Origin: an uncultured Lachnospiraceae bacterium
GTDB lineage: Bacteria > Bacillota > Clostridia > Lachnospirales > Lachnospiraceae
DNA: 64,000 nt
Reading direction: 5' to 3'
Assembly: GCA_910587765.1 (NCBI GenBank)
Contig: CAJUNR010000021.1
Location: 1 to 64,000 of the forward strand
Under the pieces are notes generated by a model. It was not told the origin of the DNA and did not search any database. It was given only the letters and a program-made list of their open reading frames with translations. Positions 33,514 to 42,357 of this stretch are shown here, one piece after another; within the stretch, counting starts at the first letter, position 1, and every line of letters starts with the position of its first letter. Made by a program: the position numbers and the translations under genes.

Positions 33514-34974
33514 ATGTATCAGTTCCCGAAAGATTTTTTATGGGGCGGCGCAACGGCTGCCAATCAGTTTGAAGGAGGCGTTCACGAAGGAGGGAAGGGA
33601 CTCTCCGTTCCGGATGTGATGACAGGGGGGACGAAGACGACGCCCCGCCATGTGACCGACGGCATCCTGCCGGAGTATCATTATCCCAGCCACGAAGCGG
33701 TGGACTTCTATCACCATTATAAAGAAGATATCGCCCTGTACGGGGAGATGGGTTTTAAATGCTTCCGCATGTCTGTCAACTGGACCCGGCTGTTTCCAGG
33801 CGGAGACGAGCAGGAGCCGAATCCGGCAGGAATCGAATTTTATCGAAACGTATTTGCGGAATGTCAGAAATACGGGATCAAACCATTAGTGACCATCAGT
33901 CATTATGAGCTTCCCTATCATCTGGCGAAAACATACGGCGGCTGGGCGAACCGGGAGATCACGGAATATTTCCTGCGCTACTGCCGGACACTGTTTACCG
34001 AATTCAAAGGGCTGGTTCAGCACTGGCTGACGTTTAATGAGATCAATATCCTGCAGATGGGAACTTATGGGAACCTGATGGGCGGCGGCATCCTGCCTCC
34101 GAGCCGGGATACGGCAGTGGGCGTACTGGCCGGGCTGGATGAAAGCTGGGACGACGAGCAGAGACGGTATACGGCGCTGCATCACCAGCTGGTGGCCAGC
34201 GCCAAGGCGGTAAAGATGGCCCATGAGATCGACCCGGAGAATAAAGTCGGCTGTATGCTGTTAAGCCGCATCGCCTATCCCTATACCTGCAGGCCGGACG
34301 ATGTGCTCAAAGGGCAGCAGACCATGCAGCTTGCCAATTATTACTGCGGGGACGTGCAGGTGCGGGGGGCGTATCCCGCCTTTGCGAAGCGGTTCTGGAA
34401 GGAAAAAGGCATCGAGATTCCCTTCGCCGAGGGGGACCTTGAGGCGCTCCGGGAAGGAACGGTGGATTTCTTCAGCTTCAGTTATTATTCCAGCAGTACG
34501 GCGACGGACGATCCCACGGTGCCGGTGGCAAACGGCAATATGATGCGCGGTCCGGCCAACCCCTATCTGGAACAGAGCCAGTGGGGATGGACCATCGATC
34601 CCAAGGGTCTGCGCTACCTGCTGAACGAGTTTTACGGCCGCTGGCAGATCCCGCTGATGATCGTGGAGAACGGCCTGGGCGCGGAGGACCAGGTGGAGGA
34701 AGACGGCACGATCCACGACGAGTACCGCATCGCCTATATGCGGGAACACATTCAGCAGATGGCGGAAGCGATCGAGGACGGGGTGGAACTGATGGGCTAC
34801 ACGGTCTGGGGCTGCACGGATCTGGTTAGCGCGGGAACCGGGGAGATGGCGAAACGGTACGGCTTGGTCTATGTGGATAAGGATAATGAAGGAAAAGGAA
34901 CCCTGGAGCGCCGGAGAAAGGACAGCTTCTACTGGTATCAGAACGTGATCCGGACGAACGGGGCGGAGCTTTAG
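33514..34974 (+). CDS. 6-phospho-beta-glucosidase (GH1)
   Basis: 486 residues of glycoside hydrolase family 1. It has the N-terminal signature FPKDFLWGGATAANQFEGG, the acid/base glutamate in LTFNEINILQMG and the nucleophile in LMIVENGLGAED. Near the C-terminus the block YVDKDNEGKGTLERRRKDSF is typical of the phospho-glucosidase branch. It would hydrolyse the 6-phospho-glucosides delivered by the preceding PTS. GGAGG precedes the ATG. Confidence 0.92.
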   Translation: MYQFPKDFLWGGATAANQFEGGVHEGGKGLSVPDVMTGGTKTTPRHVTDGILPEYHYPSHEAVDFYHHYKEDIALYGEMGFKCFRMSVNWTRLFPGGDEQEPNPAGIEFYRNVFAECQKYGIKPLVTISHYELPYHLAKTYGGWANREITEYFLRYCRTLFTEFKGLVQHWLTFNEINILQMGTYGNLMGGGILPPSRDTAVGVLAGLDESWDDEQRRYTALHHQLVASAKAVKMAHEIDPENKVGCMLLSRIAYPYTCRPDDVLKGQQTMQLANYYCGDVQVRGAYPAFAKRFWKEKGIEIPFAEGDLEALREGTVDFFSFSYYSSSTATDDPTVPVANGNMMRGPANPYLEQSQWGWTIDPKGLRYLLNEFYGRWQIPLMIVENGLGAEDQVEEDGTIHDEYRIAYMREHIQQMAEAIEDGVELMGYTVWGCTDLVSAGTGEMAKRYGLVYVDKDNEGKGTLERRRKDSFYWYQNVIRTNGAEL

Positions 34975-34975
34975 A

Positions 34976-35003
34976 AAAAGAGCGGTTACGGCCGCTTTTT
35001 TTC
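34976..35003 (+). terminator. Terminator of the PTS-GH1 operon
   Basis: GAGCGG and CCGCTTTTTTT arms around TTACGG. A similar second hairpin (AAAAAGCGG ... CCGCTTTTT) lies at 35088-35129. Confidence 0.7.
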
Positions 35004-35212
35004 GTGTACATATTTGTTTCTTTCTATTCTATGGCATTGATGGGTAGTCGGCGATTACTTTTCCGAAAAGATTTTCTTCGTTTACACCCGAAAAAAAGCG
35101 GTTATAATAAATTTACAGCCGCTTTTTCCGGGGGGATTTATTATCAGGAAAATTCCATACAGATGGAATTGCACAGTATTGATGGAATGGATTTTCAGGA
35201 GGGCTTCAATCT

Positions 35213-36093
35213 ATGGCAAGAACAGTGGGAATCGGAATTCAGAGTTTTGAAAAAGTAATCGAAAATAATTATATGTAATTGATAAGAAAAAAGCCGCCCC
35301 CTACTGGGCAAACACCAGTTCCAACAGCCTGGTTGATAAACTGGTCAGAGAAGGCAGTCCGGATATGAAGATGGTGATGGAAAAGCTGCTGTGCGGCGGG
35401 ACTTTGCATACGGCTCTGGATGAACAGATCGTGTTCAGTCAGCTGGATCAGGGCGACGAAGCGGTGTGGAGCCTGCTGCTGGCCGGCGGCTATTTAAAGG
35501 CGGTGCATGCTGAGTTCAATACCGACCGGATGGAAATCGAATATGACCTGAAGCTGACCAATCTGGAGGTCCGCTATATGTTCCTGCAGATGATCCGGGG
35601 ATGGTTCCGGGAGTGCCGGGGCGTGCAGAACGCATTTTATAAGGCGTTGCTTAGGGGAGACCTGGAGGGGATGAACGATTATATGAATGCCATCTCCTGC
35701 GAACTGTTCAGCAGCTTTGATACGGGGAAGAAGCCTTCCCAAAAGACGCAGCCGGAGCGCTTCTACCATGGATTTGTGCTGGGGCTTCTGGCGGAACTGC
35801 AGGACCGGTATGTGATTACCTCCAATCGGGAGAGCGGTTTTGGCAGATATGACATCATGCTGGAGCCAAAGGAGAAAGGACGGGACGCGTTTCTGATCGA
35901 GTTCAAGGTGGCGCGTGCGGACCGCGGGGAGACGCTGGAGGACGCCGTCCGGTCGGCTCTGGATCAGATTGAGAAAATGCAGTATGAGATCGCGCTCCAA
36001 AGCAGGGGGATCGCTCCGGAGCAGATCCGAAAATACGGGTTTGCGTTTGAAGGGAAGAAGGTGCTGATCGGAGAAGAGGGAATCCGGCTTTGA
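35213..36093 (+). pseudogene. AAA-ATPase_like/PDDEXK gene with internal deletion
   Basis: The original start is preserved: GGAGG, then an ATG at 35213 encoding RTVGIGIQSFEKVIENNYM, the typical opening of this family. A stop follows at 35276-35278. From 35281 a different frame resumes in the middle of the protein (DKKKAAPYWANTSSNSLVDK) and runs to the normal C-terminal PDDEXK nuclease domain (GRYDIMLEPKEK, then AFLIEFKV with D...ExK). The whole ATPase core with Walker motifs, several hundred residues, is deleted. The C-terminal part could be translated separately from the ATG at 35365. Confidence 0.82.
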
Positions 36094-36154
36094 CAAAGCT
36101 ATGAAAATATTTTATAATAACTCGGAAAGCACCGAGTCGGAGGAAACCGAGTAA

Positions 36155-37531
36155 ATGATTTTTTATGGGAGAGAGAAGGAAAAGAAGAGTCTGGAGCGCT
36201 TTTATTCCAGGACATCTCAGATGGCTGCATTGATTTATGGCAGGAGAAGAGTGGGAAAAAGCGAGTTGATTAAGCAGAGCCTGCGGGAGACGGATATTTC
36301 CAGCGTCTATTATGAGTGCAGGCAGACCACGGAAATGAATAATGTGGAGAGCCTTTCTCTGTTGATTTCCGAAAAATATGGTTACCCACGGCTGGCATTT
36401 TCAAAAATGGAAGAAGTGCTGGATTTTCTTTTTCGGCAGGCGGAAAAAGAAAGACTGATTCTGGTCCTGGATGAGTATTCCTATATCCGTGACGTGGTGA
36501 AAGGTATGGACAGCATTCTCCAGGTTTTGATCGACCAATATAAAGAGACTTCGCAGCTGAAGCTGATTGTCTGCGGTTCTTTTGTGGATACCATGAAGTC
36601 GCTTCTGCTGGTTCAAAGTCCCCTGTACGGCAGAATTGATCTGACCATGGAATTAAAGCCCATGGATTATTATGAATCCGCTCTGTTTTATCGGACATTT
36701 TCGGACGAGGATAAGGTAAAACTGTACAGTGTCTTCGGAGGGATTCCTTACTATAACCGGCTGATCGATCCTGCTCTGACGGTGAAAGAGAATGTGATCA
36801 ATCTGATCGCCTCTCCGGGAGCGCGTCTGGAAATGGAAATTTCCATGTATCTAAGATCAGAGGTTTCCAAAATGGTAAACGCAAATGAGGTTTTTGACGC
36901 GCTGGCAAGAGGATATTCCAGATACAGCGATATCCTGTCTCAATCTCATGTATCCAGCAGTCCGACACTGGCAGATACACTGGAAAAGCTGATCCGGATG
37001 GAGCTCGTAAGAAAAGAAGCGCCGATCAACGATGAAAATAATCGTAGAAAATCCGGCTATTACATTGCAGATTCACTGTCATTGTTTTACTATCGTTATA
37101 TTTTCCGGTATTCTTCTCAAATGAATGTCATGGAACCGGAACTGTTTTTTGACCGGTATATTAAGCAGGATTTTGAAGAAAAGCATGTACCTCGGATGTT
37201 CGAGGAGATCTGCAGGCAGTATCTGATTCGGCAGAACCGTCGTGGCCGTTTGGAAGAGCCTTTTGAAAAAATCGGCACATATTATTATGATGATCCCAAA
37301 AAGAAAATGAACGGGGAATTTGATATTGTGACGCTGGATTCCAAGGGCTATATTTTTTATGAAGCAAAATTCAGAAAGGCGCCGCTCACCCGGAAATTGA
37401 TGGAACAGGAGATCGCACAGGTGGAAAACAGCCCGCTTTCCTGTTATAAATACGGATTTTTTTCCAGAGCCGGTTTCGAATCGAATATGGAACATGTAAT
37501 GATGTTTACGTTAGAGGATTTGTTCTCGTGA
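36155..37531 (+). CDS. ATPase of the Archaeal_ATPase/DUF234 family
   Basis: 458 residues. The N-terminal AAA-type ATPase has Walker A (GRRRVGKSELI) and Walker B (LILVLDEYSYIRD), then a winged-helix-like middle (FDALARGYSRYSDILSQSHV) and a C-terminal DUF234 nuclease-like domain (NGEFDIVTLDSKGYIFYEAK with D...ExK). It is full length and intact, unlike the related genes nearby. The function of the family is not established; transcription control or mobile-element defence have been suggested by context. A GGAGGAAA site precedes the ATG. Confidence 0.85.
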   Translation: MIFYGREKEKKSLERFYSRTSQMAALIYGRRRVGKSELIKQSLRETDISSVYYECRQTTEMNNVESLSLLISEKYGYPRLAFSKMEEVLDFLFRQAEKERLILVLDEYSYIRDVVKGMDSILQVLIDQYKETSQLKLIVCGSFVDTMKSLLLVQSPLYGRIDLTMELKPMDYYESALFYRTFSDEDKVKLYSVFGGIPYYNRLIDPALTVKENVINLIASPGARLEMEISMYLRSEVSKMVNANEVFDALARGYSRYSDILSQSHVSSSPTLADTLEKLIRMELVRKEAPINDENNRRKSGYYIADSLSLFYYRYIFRYSSQMNVMEPELFFDRYIKQDFEEKHVPRMFEEICRQYLIRQNRRGRLEEPFEKIGTYYYDDPKKKMNGEFDIVTLDSKGYIFYEAKFRKAPLTRKLMEQEIAQVENSPLSCYKYGFFSRAGFESNMEHVMMFTLEDLFS

Positions 37532-37548
37532 GCTGTTCTGATAAAAAG

Positions 37549-37592
37549 ATAACTGTAAAATGCCGGAGCGGGGTCCGGCATTTTACAGTTAT
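37549..37592. terminator. Bidirectional terminator, long perfect hairpin
   Basis: AACTGTAAAATGCCGG and CCGGCATTTTACAGTT arms around AGCGGGGT. It sits between two convergent genes and has A and T runs on both sides. Confidence 0.8.
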
Positions 37593-37608
37593 CCTTTCTG
37601 TTTCGCGT

Positions 37609-39285
37609 TTATCTTTCCCCGCTTTTCCGCAGTACAAAAGCCTCGTACGGCTTCAGCGTCAGTTCGGTCCTGTCGTACACGTTCCCCGTGTTGGAGATCA
37701 GGCAGGAGGCTCCCGTAAATTCCGCCGGGATGGTAACGTGCGTCTCGTGGTCGCAGAAGCTGCATACAACCAGCAGTTTCTCGCCGTCCATCTCTCTTGT
37801 ATAGACAAACAGTTCTTCGTTGTCCTCCAGCATCGGCTCATACTTTCCGTATACGATGATCGGATGCTCTTTTCGGAGGGAGATCAGTTTTTTATAATAA
37901 TGGAACACGGAATCGGGGTCGGCGGTCTCCGCTTTGGCGTTGATCTCTGTATAGTTGGGATTGACCGCGATCCACGGGGTGCCCGCGGTAAAGCCTGCCT
38001 GCGGGGAATCATCCCACTGGACCGGCGTCCTGGCGTTATCGCGACTCTTAAACGTAATGCAGGGCCAGAACACTTCATGGGGCAGAGGCCCTTCTTCGCA
38101 CCATTCCCGGTAAGCGTTGACGCTCTCGATATCGCGGAAGTCCTCCGGGCTCCGGAACGGATAATTCGTCATGCCCAGCTCTTCTCCCTGATAGATGTAC
38201 GGCGTCCCCTGCAGCATATGCAGGCAGGTGGCCAGCATCTTCGCGGACATCTCCCGGTACTGGGGACGGTCGTCGCCGAAACGCGAGACCGCGCGCGGCT
38301 GGTCGTGATTGTCCCAGAACAGGCTGTTCCATGCCCTGCCGTAAAGTTCTTTCTGCCAGCGGGACAGTGTTTTCTTGAGCGTAGTGAGGGGAATCTTCTC
38401 ATCCGTCCACTTCCCGTATTTACCGTCTCCCTCCACATGCTCGAACTGGAATACCATGTTCAGTTCGTGGGTATCCTCGCCCGCGTACTGCTTCGCCAGC
38501 TCCGTGGTCACGCCGCTGGTCTCTCCGACGGTCATGATGTTGTATTTTGAGAGCACTTTTTCATTCATTTCCTGTAAATAGTTATGGACGTTGGGCCCGT
38601 GTACACAATAAGGATTAAAACTGCCGTATAACCCCTGTACCTCGCCGTCCGGCATCTCCTTCGTCTTGGAGATCATACTGATGACATCCATGCGGAAGCC
38701 GTCGATCCCCTTGTCGCACCACCACGTCATCATGTCAAACACTTCCTCGCGTACCCTGGGATTGTCCCAGTTCAAGTCCGGTTGTTTTGCGGAAAAAAGA
38801 TGCAGGTAGTACATGCCGGTTGCCTCGTCATACTGCCATGCCGGGCCGCCGAAGCAGGAACCCCAGTTGTTGGGCGGCGTCTGGGCGTCTTTGCCTTCGC
38901 GCCAGATATAGTAATCGCGGTACGCGTTGTCCCTGGACTTCCGGCTCTCCATAAACCATCTGTGTTCATCCGACGTATGATTGACGACCAGATCCATGAC
39001 GATCTTGATTCCGCGCTCATGTGCGGCCGCCAGCAGCGTGTCAAAGTCCGCCATCGTACCGAATTCGTCCATAATATCCTGATAGTCGCTGATGTCGTAT
39101 CCGTTGTCGTCATTGGGGGACTGATACACCGGCGAGAGCCAGATCACGTCGATCCCCAGATATTTCAGATAGTCCAGCCGGCTGATGATTCCCTGCAGGT
39201 CGCCGATGCCGTCGCCGTTGCTGTCCATAAAGCTGCGCGGATAAATCTGATAAATCACCGCTTCTTTCCACCATGCTCTTTTCAT
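37609..39285 (-). CDS. Alpha-glucosidase, oligo-1,6-glucosidase-like (GH13)
   Basis: 558 residues. GH13 motifs are MDLVVNHTSDEH (region I), GFRMDVISM (nucleophile Asp), TVGETSG (acid/base Glu) and FWDNHDQPRA. A valine directly follows the nucleophile, which in the GH13_31 group goes with alpha-1,6-linkage preference such as isomaltose. The enzyme is cytoplasmic (no signal peptide). The ATG at 39285 follows AAAGGAAA; a longer frame to 39318 lacks a site. It lies downstream of a second GH13 gene on the same strand. Confidence 0.88.
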   Translation of the reverse strand: MKRAWWKEAVIYQIYPRSFMDSNGDGIGDLQGIISRLDYLKYLGIDVIWLSPVYQSPNDDNGYDISDYQDIMDEFGTMADFDTLLAAAHERGIKIVMDLVVNHTSDEHRWFMESRKSRDNAYRDYYIWREGKDAQTPPNNWGSCFGGPAWQYDEATGMYYLHLFSAKQPDLNWDNPRVREEVFDMMTWWCDKGIDGFRMDVISMISKTKEMPDGEVQGLYGSFNPYCVHGPNVHNYLQEMNEKVLSKYNIMTVGETSGVTTELAKQYAGEDTHELNMVFQFEHVEGDGKYGKWTDEKIPLTTLKKTLSRWQKELYGRAWNSLFWDNHDQPRAVSRFGDDRPQYREMSAKMLATCLHMLQGTPYIYQGEELGMTNYPFRSPEDFRDIESVNAYREWCEEGPLPHEVFWPCITFKSRDNARTPVQWDDSPQAGFTAGTPWIAVNPNYTEINAKAETADPDSVFHYYKKLISLRKEHPIIVYGKYEPMLEDNEELFVYTREMDGEKLLVVCSFCDHETHVTIPAEFTGASCLISNTGNVYDRTELTLKPYEAFVLRKSGER

Positions 39286-39314
39286 ATCGTTTTCCTTTCT
39301 TTTCGTTTCGTTCC

Positions 39315-39404
39315 GCATCTGCCCTTACTTCGCCCCGGCGCCTGAAAGGATGTTCTCTCACTTTGTTCCGTAAAATCCTTCCGGGGATGCTTTCGGTCAG
39401 ATGC
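39315..39404. repeat. Dispersed intergenic repeat A, copy 2
   Basis: Bounded by GCATCTG and CAGATGC, with the inner block GTTCCGTAAAATCCTTCCGG shared (one change) with the copy at 15595-15651 in reverse orientation. It has about 33 extra bases in the middle and overlaps the last bases of the next GH13 gene. Confidence 0.55.
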
Positions 39405-41067
39405 CCATTTCCAGTACCAGAACCTGATATCCCTGCAGCCGGATGGTCTGTCCGTCTTCCGCGATCTCTTTGTAATTGTTCAGAAGAACCTTCCGGTATC
39501 CGGCAGGCAGTTTGATCTCCTGCGCCTCTCTCTGGTAATTTCCCACGACCAGCAGCGTCCGATCCCCTTTTCGATAATAGGCCATCAGATTGTGCCGTTC
39601 TTCCCACACCGGTTCCAGGGCGCCGTACACGATGGTTTCCTTATAAACCGGATCTTTGCGCAGCGAGATCAGTTTCTTATAGAAAGAGTAAAGCGAGTCA
39701 GCATCCTCTGTCTGCGCGGCGGCATTGATGGAAAGATAGTTGGGATTGACTTTCAGCCAGGGGGTGCCGGTCGTAAAGCCGGCGTTTGCCCCGTCTGTCC
39801 ACTGCATGGGCGTGCGCGCGTTGTCGCGGCTGTATTTTGCCACGACCTTCAGCGCCTCTTCCGGAGAAAGGCCCGCTTCCAGCGCGACCCGGTATTCGTC
39901 GCGGGCGGAGATATCATCCACTTCGTCGATGGACGCAATCGGTACATTTTCCATCCCCAGTTCCTGGCCCTGATAGATAAAAGGCAGTCCCCGCAGCAGA
40001 AAGTTCAGCGCCGCCAGCATTTTCTTGCTCTCGATGCAGCAGTCTCCTTCCGGGATATAACGGCTGACGCCCCGGGGTTCGTCATGGTTCTCGATAATAT
40101 TTGAGAGAAATCCCATATCGCCCACCTTTGCCTGCGCGTCAAAGCAGCACTTTTTATAGTCGTCCGGCGTGATGGGCGTTGTGTCATACCATCCCTTTTC
40201 ACTGCCTCCGAAAATCGTCTCGTTGAAATCAAACATAGTGGAGAAATAACCGTCGTCGCCGATAAACTCCGGGATTTCTTCCGGTTTTTCATTGAACACT
40301 TCCCCTACGGTAAAGGCGTCATACTTCCGGAAGGTGCGGTCGCGCATTTCCCCTAAAAACGTTCCGATTCCCTTCGCCTCCTGCAGCATGGCATGGATGC
40401 TGCACAGGCCGTCCTCCCGGTCCGGCTCGTAATCACGGAACGGAAGGGCTTTCTTGATATTGATAATGGCATCTATGCGGAAACCGCCCAGTCCCTTGTC
40501 CAGCCACCAGTTGATGTTCTTATAAACTTCCTCCCGGACTTCCGGGTTTTCCCAGTTCAGATCCGGCTGTTTCTTATGAAATACATGGAGATACTGCTTA
40601 TTGGTGCCCGGCAGGTCCTCCCACACAGGACCGCCGAAATAAGAACGCCAGTTCGTCGGCAGCTCTCCCTCTTTTTTGTCCCGCAGATAAAAATAGTTTC
40701 CATATGTTCCGTCCGGGTCCTCACAGGCTTTTTTGAACCATTCATGCTCATCCGAGCAGTGGTTGACGACCAGGTCCATGAGAATACAAATGCCCCGCTT
40801 TTTTGCCTCCGCGATCAGATTCTCCATATCCTCCATGGTGCCGAAACGGGGATCGATCCGGTAGTAGTCCGAGATATCATATCCCTGGTCAGCCAGAGGA
40901 GACTGATAACACGGGGACAGCCAGAGAATATCGATGCCCAGATCCGCAAGGTAATCCAGTTTGCTGATAATACCTGGAATATCGCCGATGCCGTCGCCGT
41001 TGGAATCGTAGAAACTCTTCGGATAAATCTGATATGCAACTTTGTCATGCCACCATTTTCTGTTCAT
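39397..41067 (-). CDS. Alpha-glucosidase (GH13), probably alpha-1,4 type
   Basis: 556 residues. GH13 motifs are MDLVVNHCSDEH, GFRIDAIIN (nucleophile Asp), TVGEVFN (Glu) and IIENHDEPRG. Alanine rather than valine follows the nucleophile, which in this subfamily suggests alpha-1,4-linkages (maltose-like), in contrast to the next gene. The ATG at 41067 has AGGAGG seven bases upstream; an ATG two codons earlier is too close to it. The divergent AraC gene upstream is a candidate regulator. Confidence 0.88.
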   Translation of the reverse strand: MNRKWWHDKVAYQIYPKSFYDSNGDGIGDIPGIISKLDYLADLGIDILWLSPCYQSPLADQGYDISDYYRIDPRFGTMEDMENLIAEAKKRGICILMDLVVNHCSDEHEWFKKACEDPDGTYGNYFYLRDKKEGELPTNWRSYFGGPVWEDLPGTNKQYLHVFHKKQPDLNWENPEVREEVYKNINWWLDKGLGGFRIDAIINIKKALPFRDYEPDREDGLCSIHAMLQEAKGIGTFLGEMRDRTFRKYDAFTVGEVFNEKPEEIPEFIGDDGYFSTMFDFNETIFGGSEKGWYDTTPITPDDYKKCCFDAQAKVGDMGFLSNIIENHDEPRGVSRYIPEGDCCIESKKMLAALNFLLRGLPFIYQGQELGMENVPIASIDEVDDISARDEYRVALEAGLSPEEALKVVAKYSRDNARTPMQWTDGANAGFTTGTPWLKVNPNYLSINAAAQTEDADSLYSFYKKLISLRKDPVYKETIVYGALEPVWEERHNLMAYYRKGDRTLLVVGNYQREAQEIKLPAGYRKVLLNNYKEIAEDGQTIRLQGYQVLVLEMGI

Positions 41068-41220
41068 AACCATACCTCCTGATTTTGCCTGCCGCTGATT
41101 TTTCAGCCGGATAAATTTCGTTCTGTCCGCTGTCCTGTGTTTTGTTGTTGCTTCTATTTTAATGACACACGCGGCGGATGTCTTACGGTTATTTGCTTAA
41201 AAACTACGGTATTATGACTT

Positions 41221-42129
41221 TTAGGAAATTTCAAAATTTTTCTTATACTGTAAAGGCGTCGTGCCTGTGCGTTTCCGGAACTCCTGCAGAAAATTGCCCA
41301 GATTATTGAAGCCGCATTCCAGACAGACTTCCGTTACCTGCAGATCGGTCTCCTCCAGAAGACGTTTGGCCTGCTTGATCCGGTATTCATTGATATATTC
41401 TATAGGGGAATGTCCGATCACTTTTTTAAAAAGCCGGCAGAAATACTGTTCGTTCAGATTTACCTGGCCGGCAAGATCCGATATATATATTTTATTGTGA
41501 TAATTTTCTTCAATATATAAAAGCACTGTTTTAATATTCTCCACACGTTTGTCAAAATTCCGTTCTACAGGCAGAAAAAGTCCATGTTCAGAGAGCGTGG
41601 CCAGAATGCGCAGCAGAGAAGATTTAATGTACAGCTGACAGGCCAGGCCGTCCGCCGTCAGGCTGCCGTCTTCCGCGATCCGTTCAAAGACGCCCATGAT
41701 ATCCGCAAAGGCGTGACGCAGCGACAGGAATGCAGGATGCGGCGGTGCAACACAGCGGGGAAAGAGCAGCTTCCCATTCCGGATCGGTTTGATCAGACGA
41801 ATCTGCGTCTCGTCATGCGAATCAAATCCCAGAATCCCAGGCAAAAAAACGACGGCATCCTCCCAGTGGGGGTCAAAGGTCTCGGAGATAATGCCGTGCA
41901 GCTCACCGGGATTGATGAAATAAAAACATTCGGAGGAAATCTGGAAAGATTCCATATTGATTTCAAGCCGGAATCCGCCTTCCGAAAAATACAGGATTTC
42001 CGCTTCGTCATGCCAGTGATGTTTTACAAACACTCCTTTTCCCACAGAATGCGTACGGTAGGCCGCGCAGGGCAGAAATTTTGTGCCGTGGGGACAGATT
42101 TCCTTTAAAAGAATGGGCTGTTGCTCCAT
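41221..42129 (-). CDS. AraC-family regulator
   Basis: 302 residues. The N-terminal cupin (HWHDEAEILYFSEGGFRLEI, then ECFYFINPGELHGIIS) probably senses a sugar, and the C-terminal pair of helix-turn-helices is standard (KIYISDLAGQVNLNEQYFCR, then VCLECGFNNLGNFLQEFRK). It is transcribed leftward, 150 bases upstream of the two GH13 genes on the same strand, which it probably activates. AAGGAGG lies before the ATG. Confidence 0.9.
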   Translation of the reverse strand: MEQQPILLKEICPHGTKFLPCAAYRTHSVGKGVFVKHHWHDEAEILYFSEGGFRLEINMESFQISSECFYFINPGELHGIISETFDPHWEDAVVFLPGILGFDSHDETQIRLIKPIRNGKLLFPRCVAPPHPAFLSLRHAFADIMGVFERIAEDGSLTADGLACQLYIKSSLLRILATLSEHGLFLPVERNFDKRVENIKTVLLYIEENYHNKIYISDLAGQVNLNEQYFCRLFKKVIGHSPIEYINEYRIKQAKRLLEETDLQVTEVCLECGFNNLGNFLQEFRKRTGTTPLQYKKNFEIS

Positions 42130-42247
42130 GAAAGTCCTCCTTGGTGACCTGTTTAAACATCTGATTTTATTATAATTCGGAACAGGAGAAAGTCAAGAGG
42201 AGAACAGGCGGAGAGCGGAAAACCGCAATTTATTTCTGAAAATAAAC

Positions 42248-42331
42248 TTGTTTAAACAAATTATGAAATAATGCTTGACATGTTCAAACAAGTGTGATAT
42301 ATATAATACATAACAACTTGTTTGAACATGT
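42248..42331 (+). promoter_or_regulatory. treP promoter with three TreR-type operators
   Basis: TTGTTTAAACAA (42248-42259), then TTGACA (42275-42280) followed at once by TGTTCAAACAAGT (42281-42293), a TATATA/TATAAT -10 at 42298-42307, and ACTTGTTTGAACATGT (42316-42331). The same order and spacing occur upstream of treC at 53595-53676. A GntR-type repressor over the promoter is implied. Confidence 0.75.
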
Positions 42332-42357
42332 AAACGACAAACAAAAGGAGGAAAGAA

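Noticed and set aside
35004..35258. An 84-codon frame after the GH1 gene
   Set aside because: It runs through a hairpin and into the start of the decayed ATPase in the wrong frame. The true start there is 35213.
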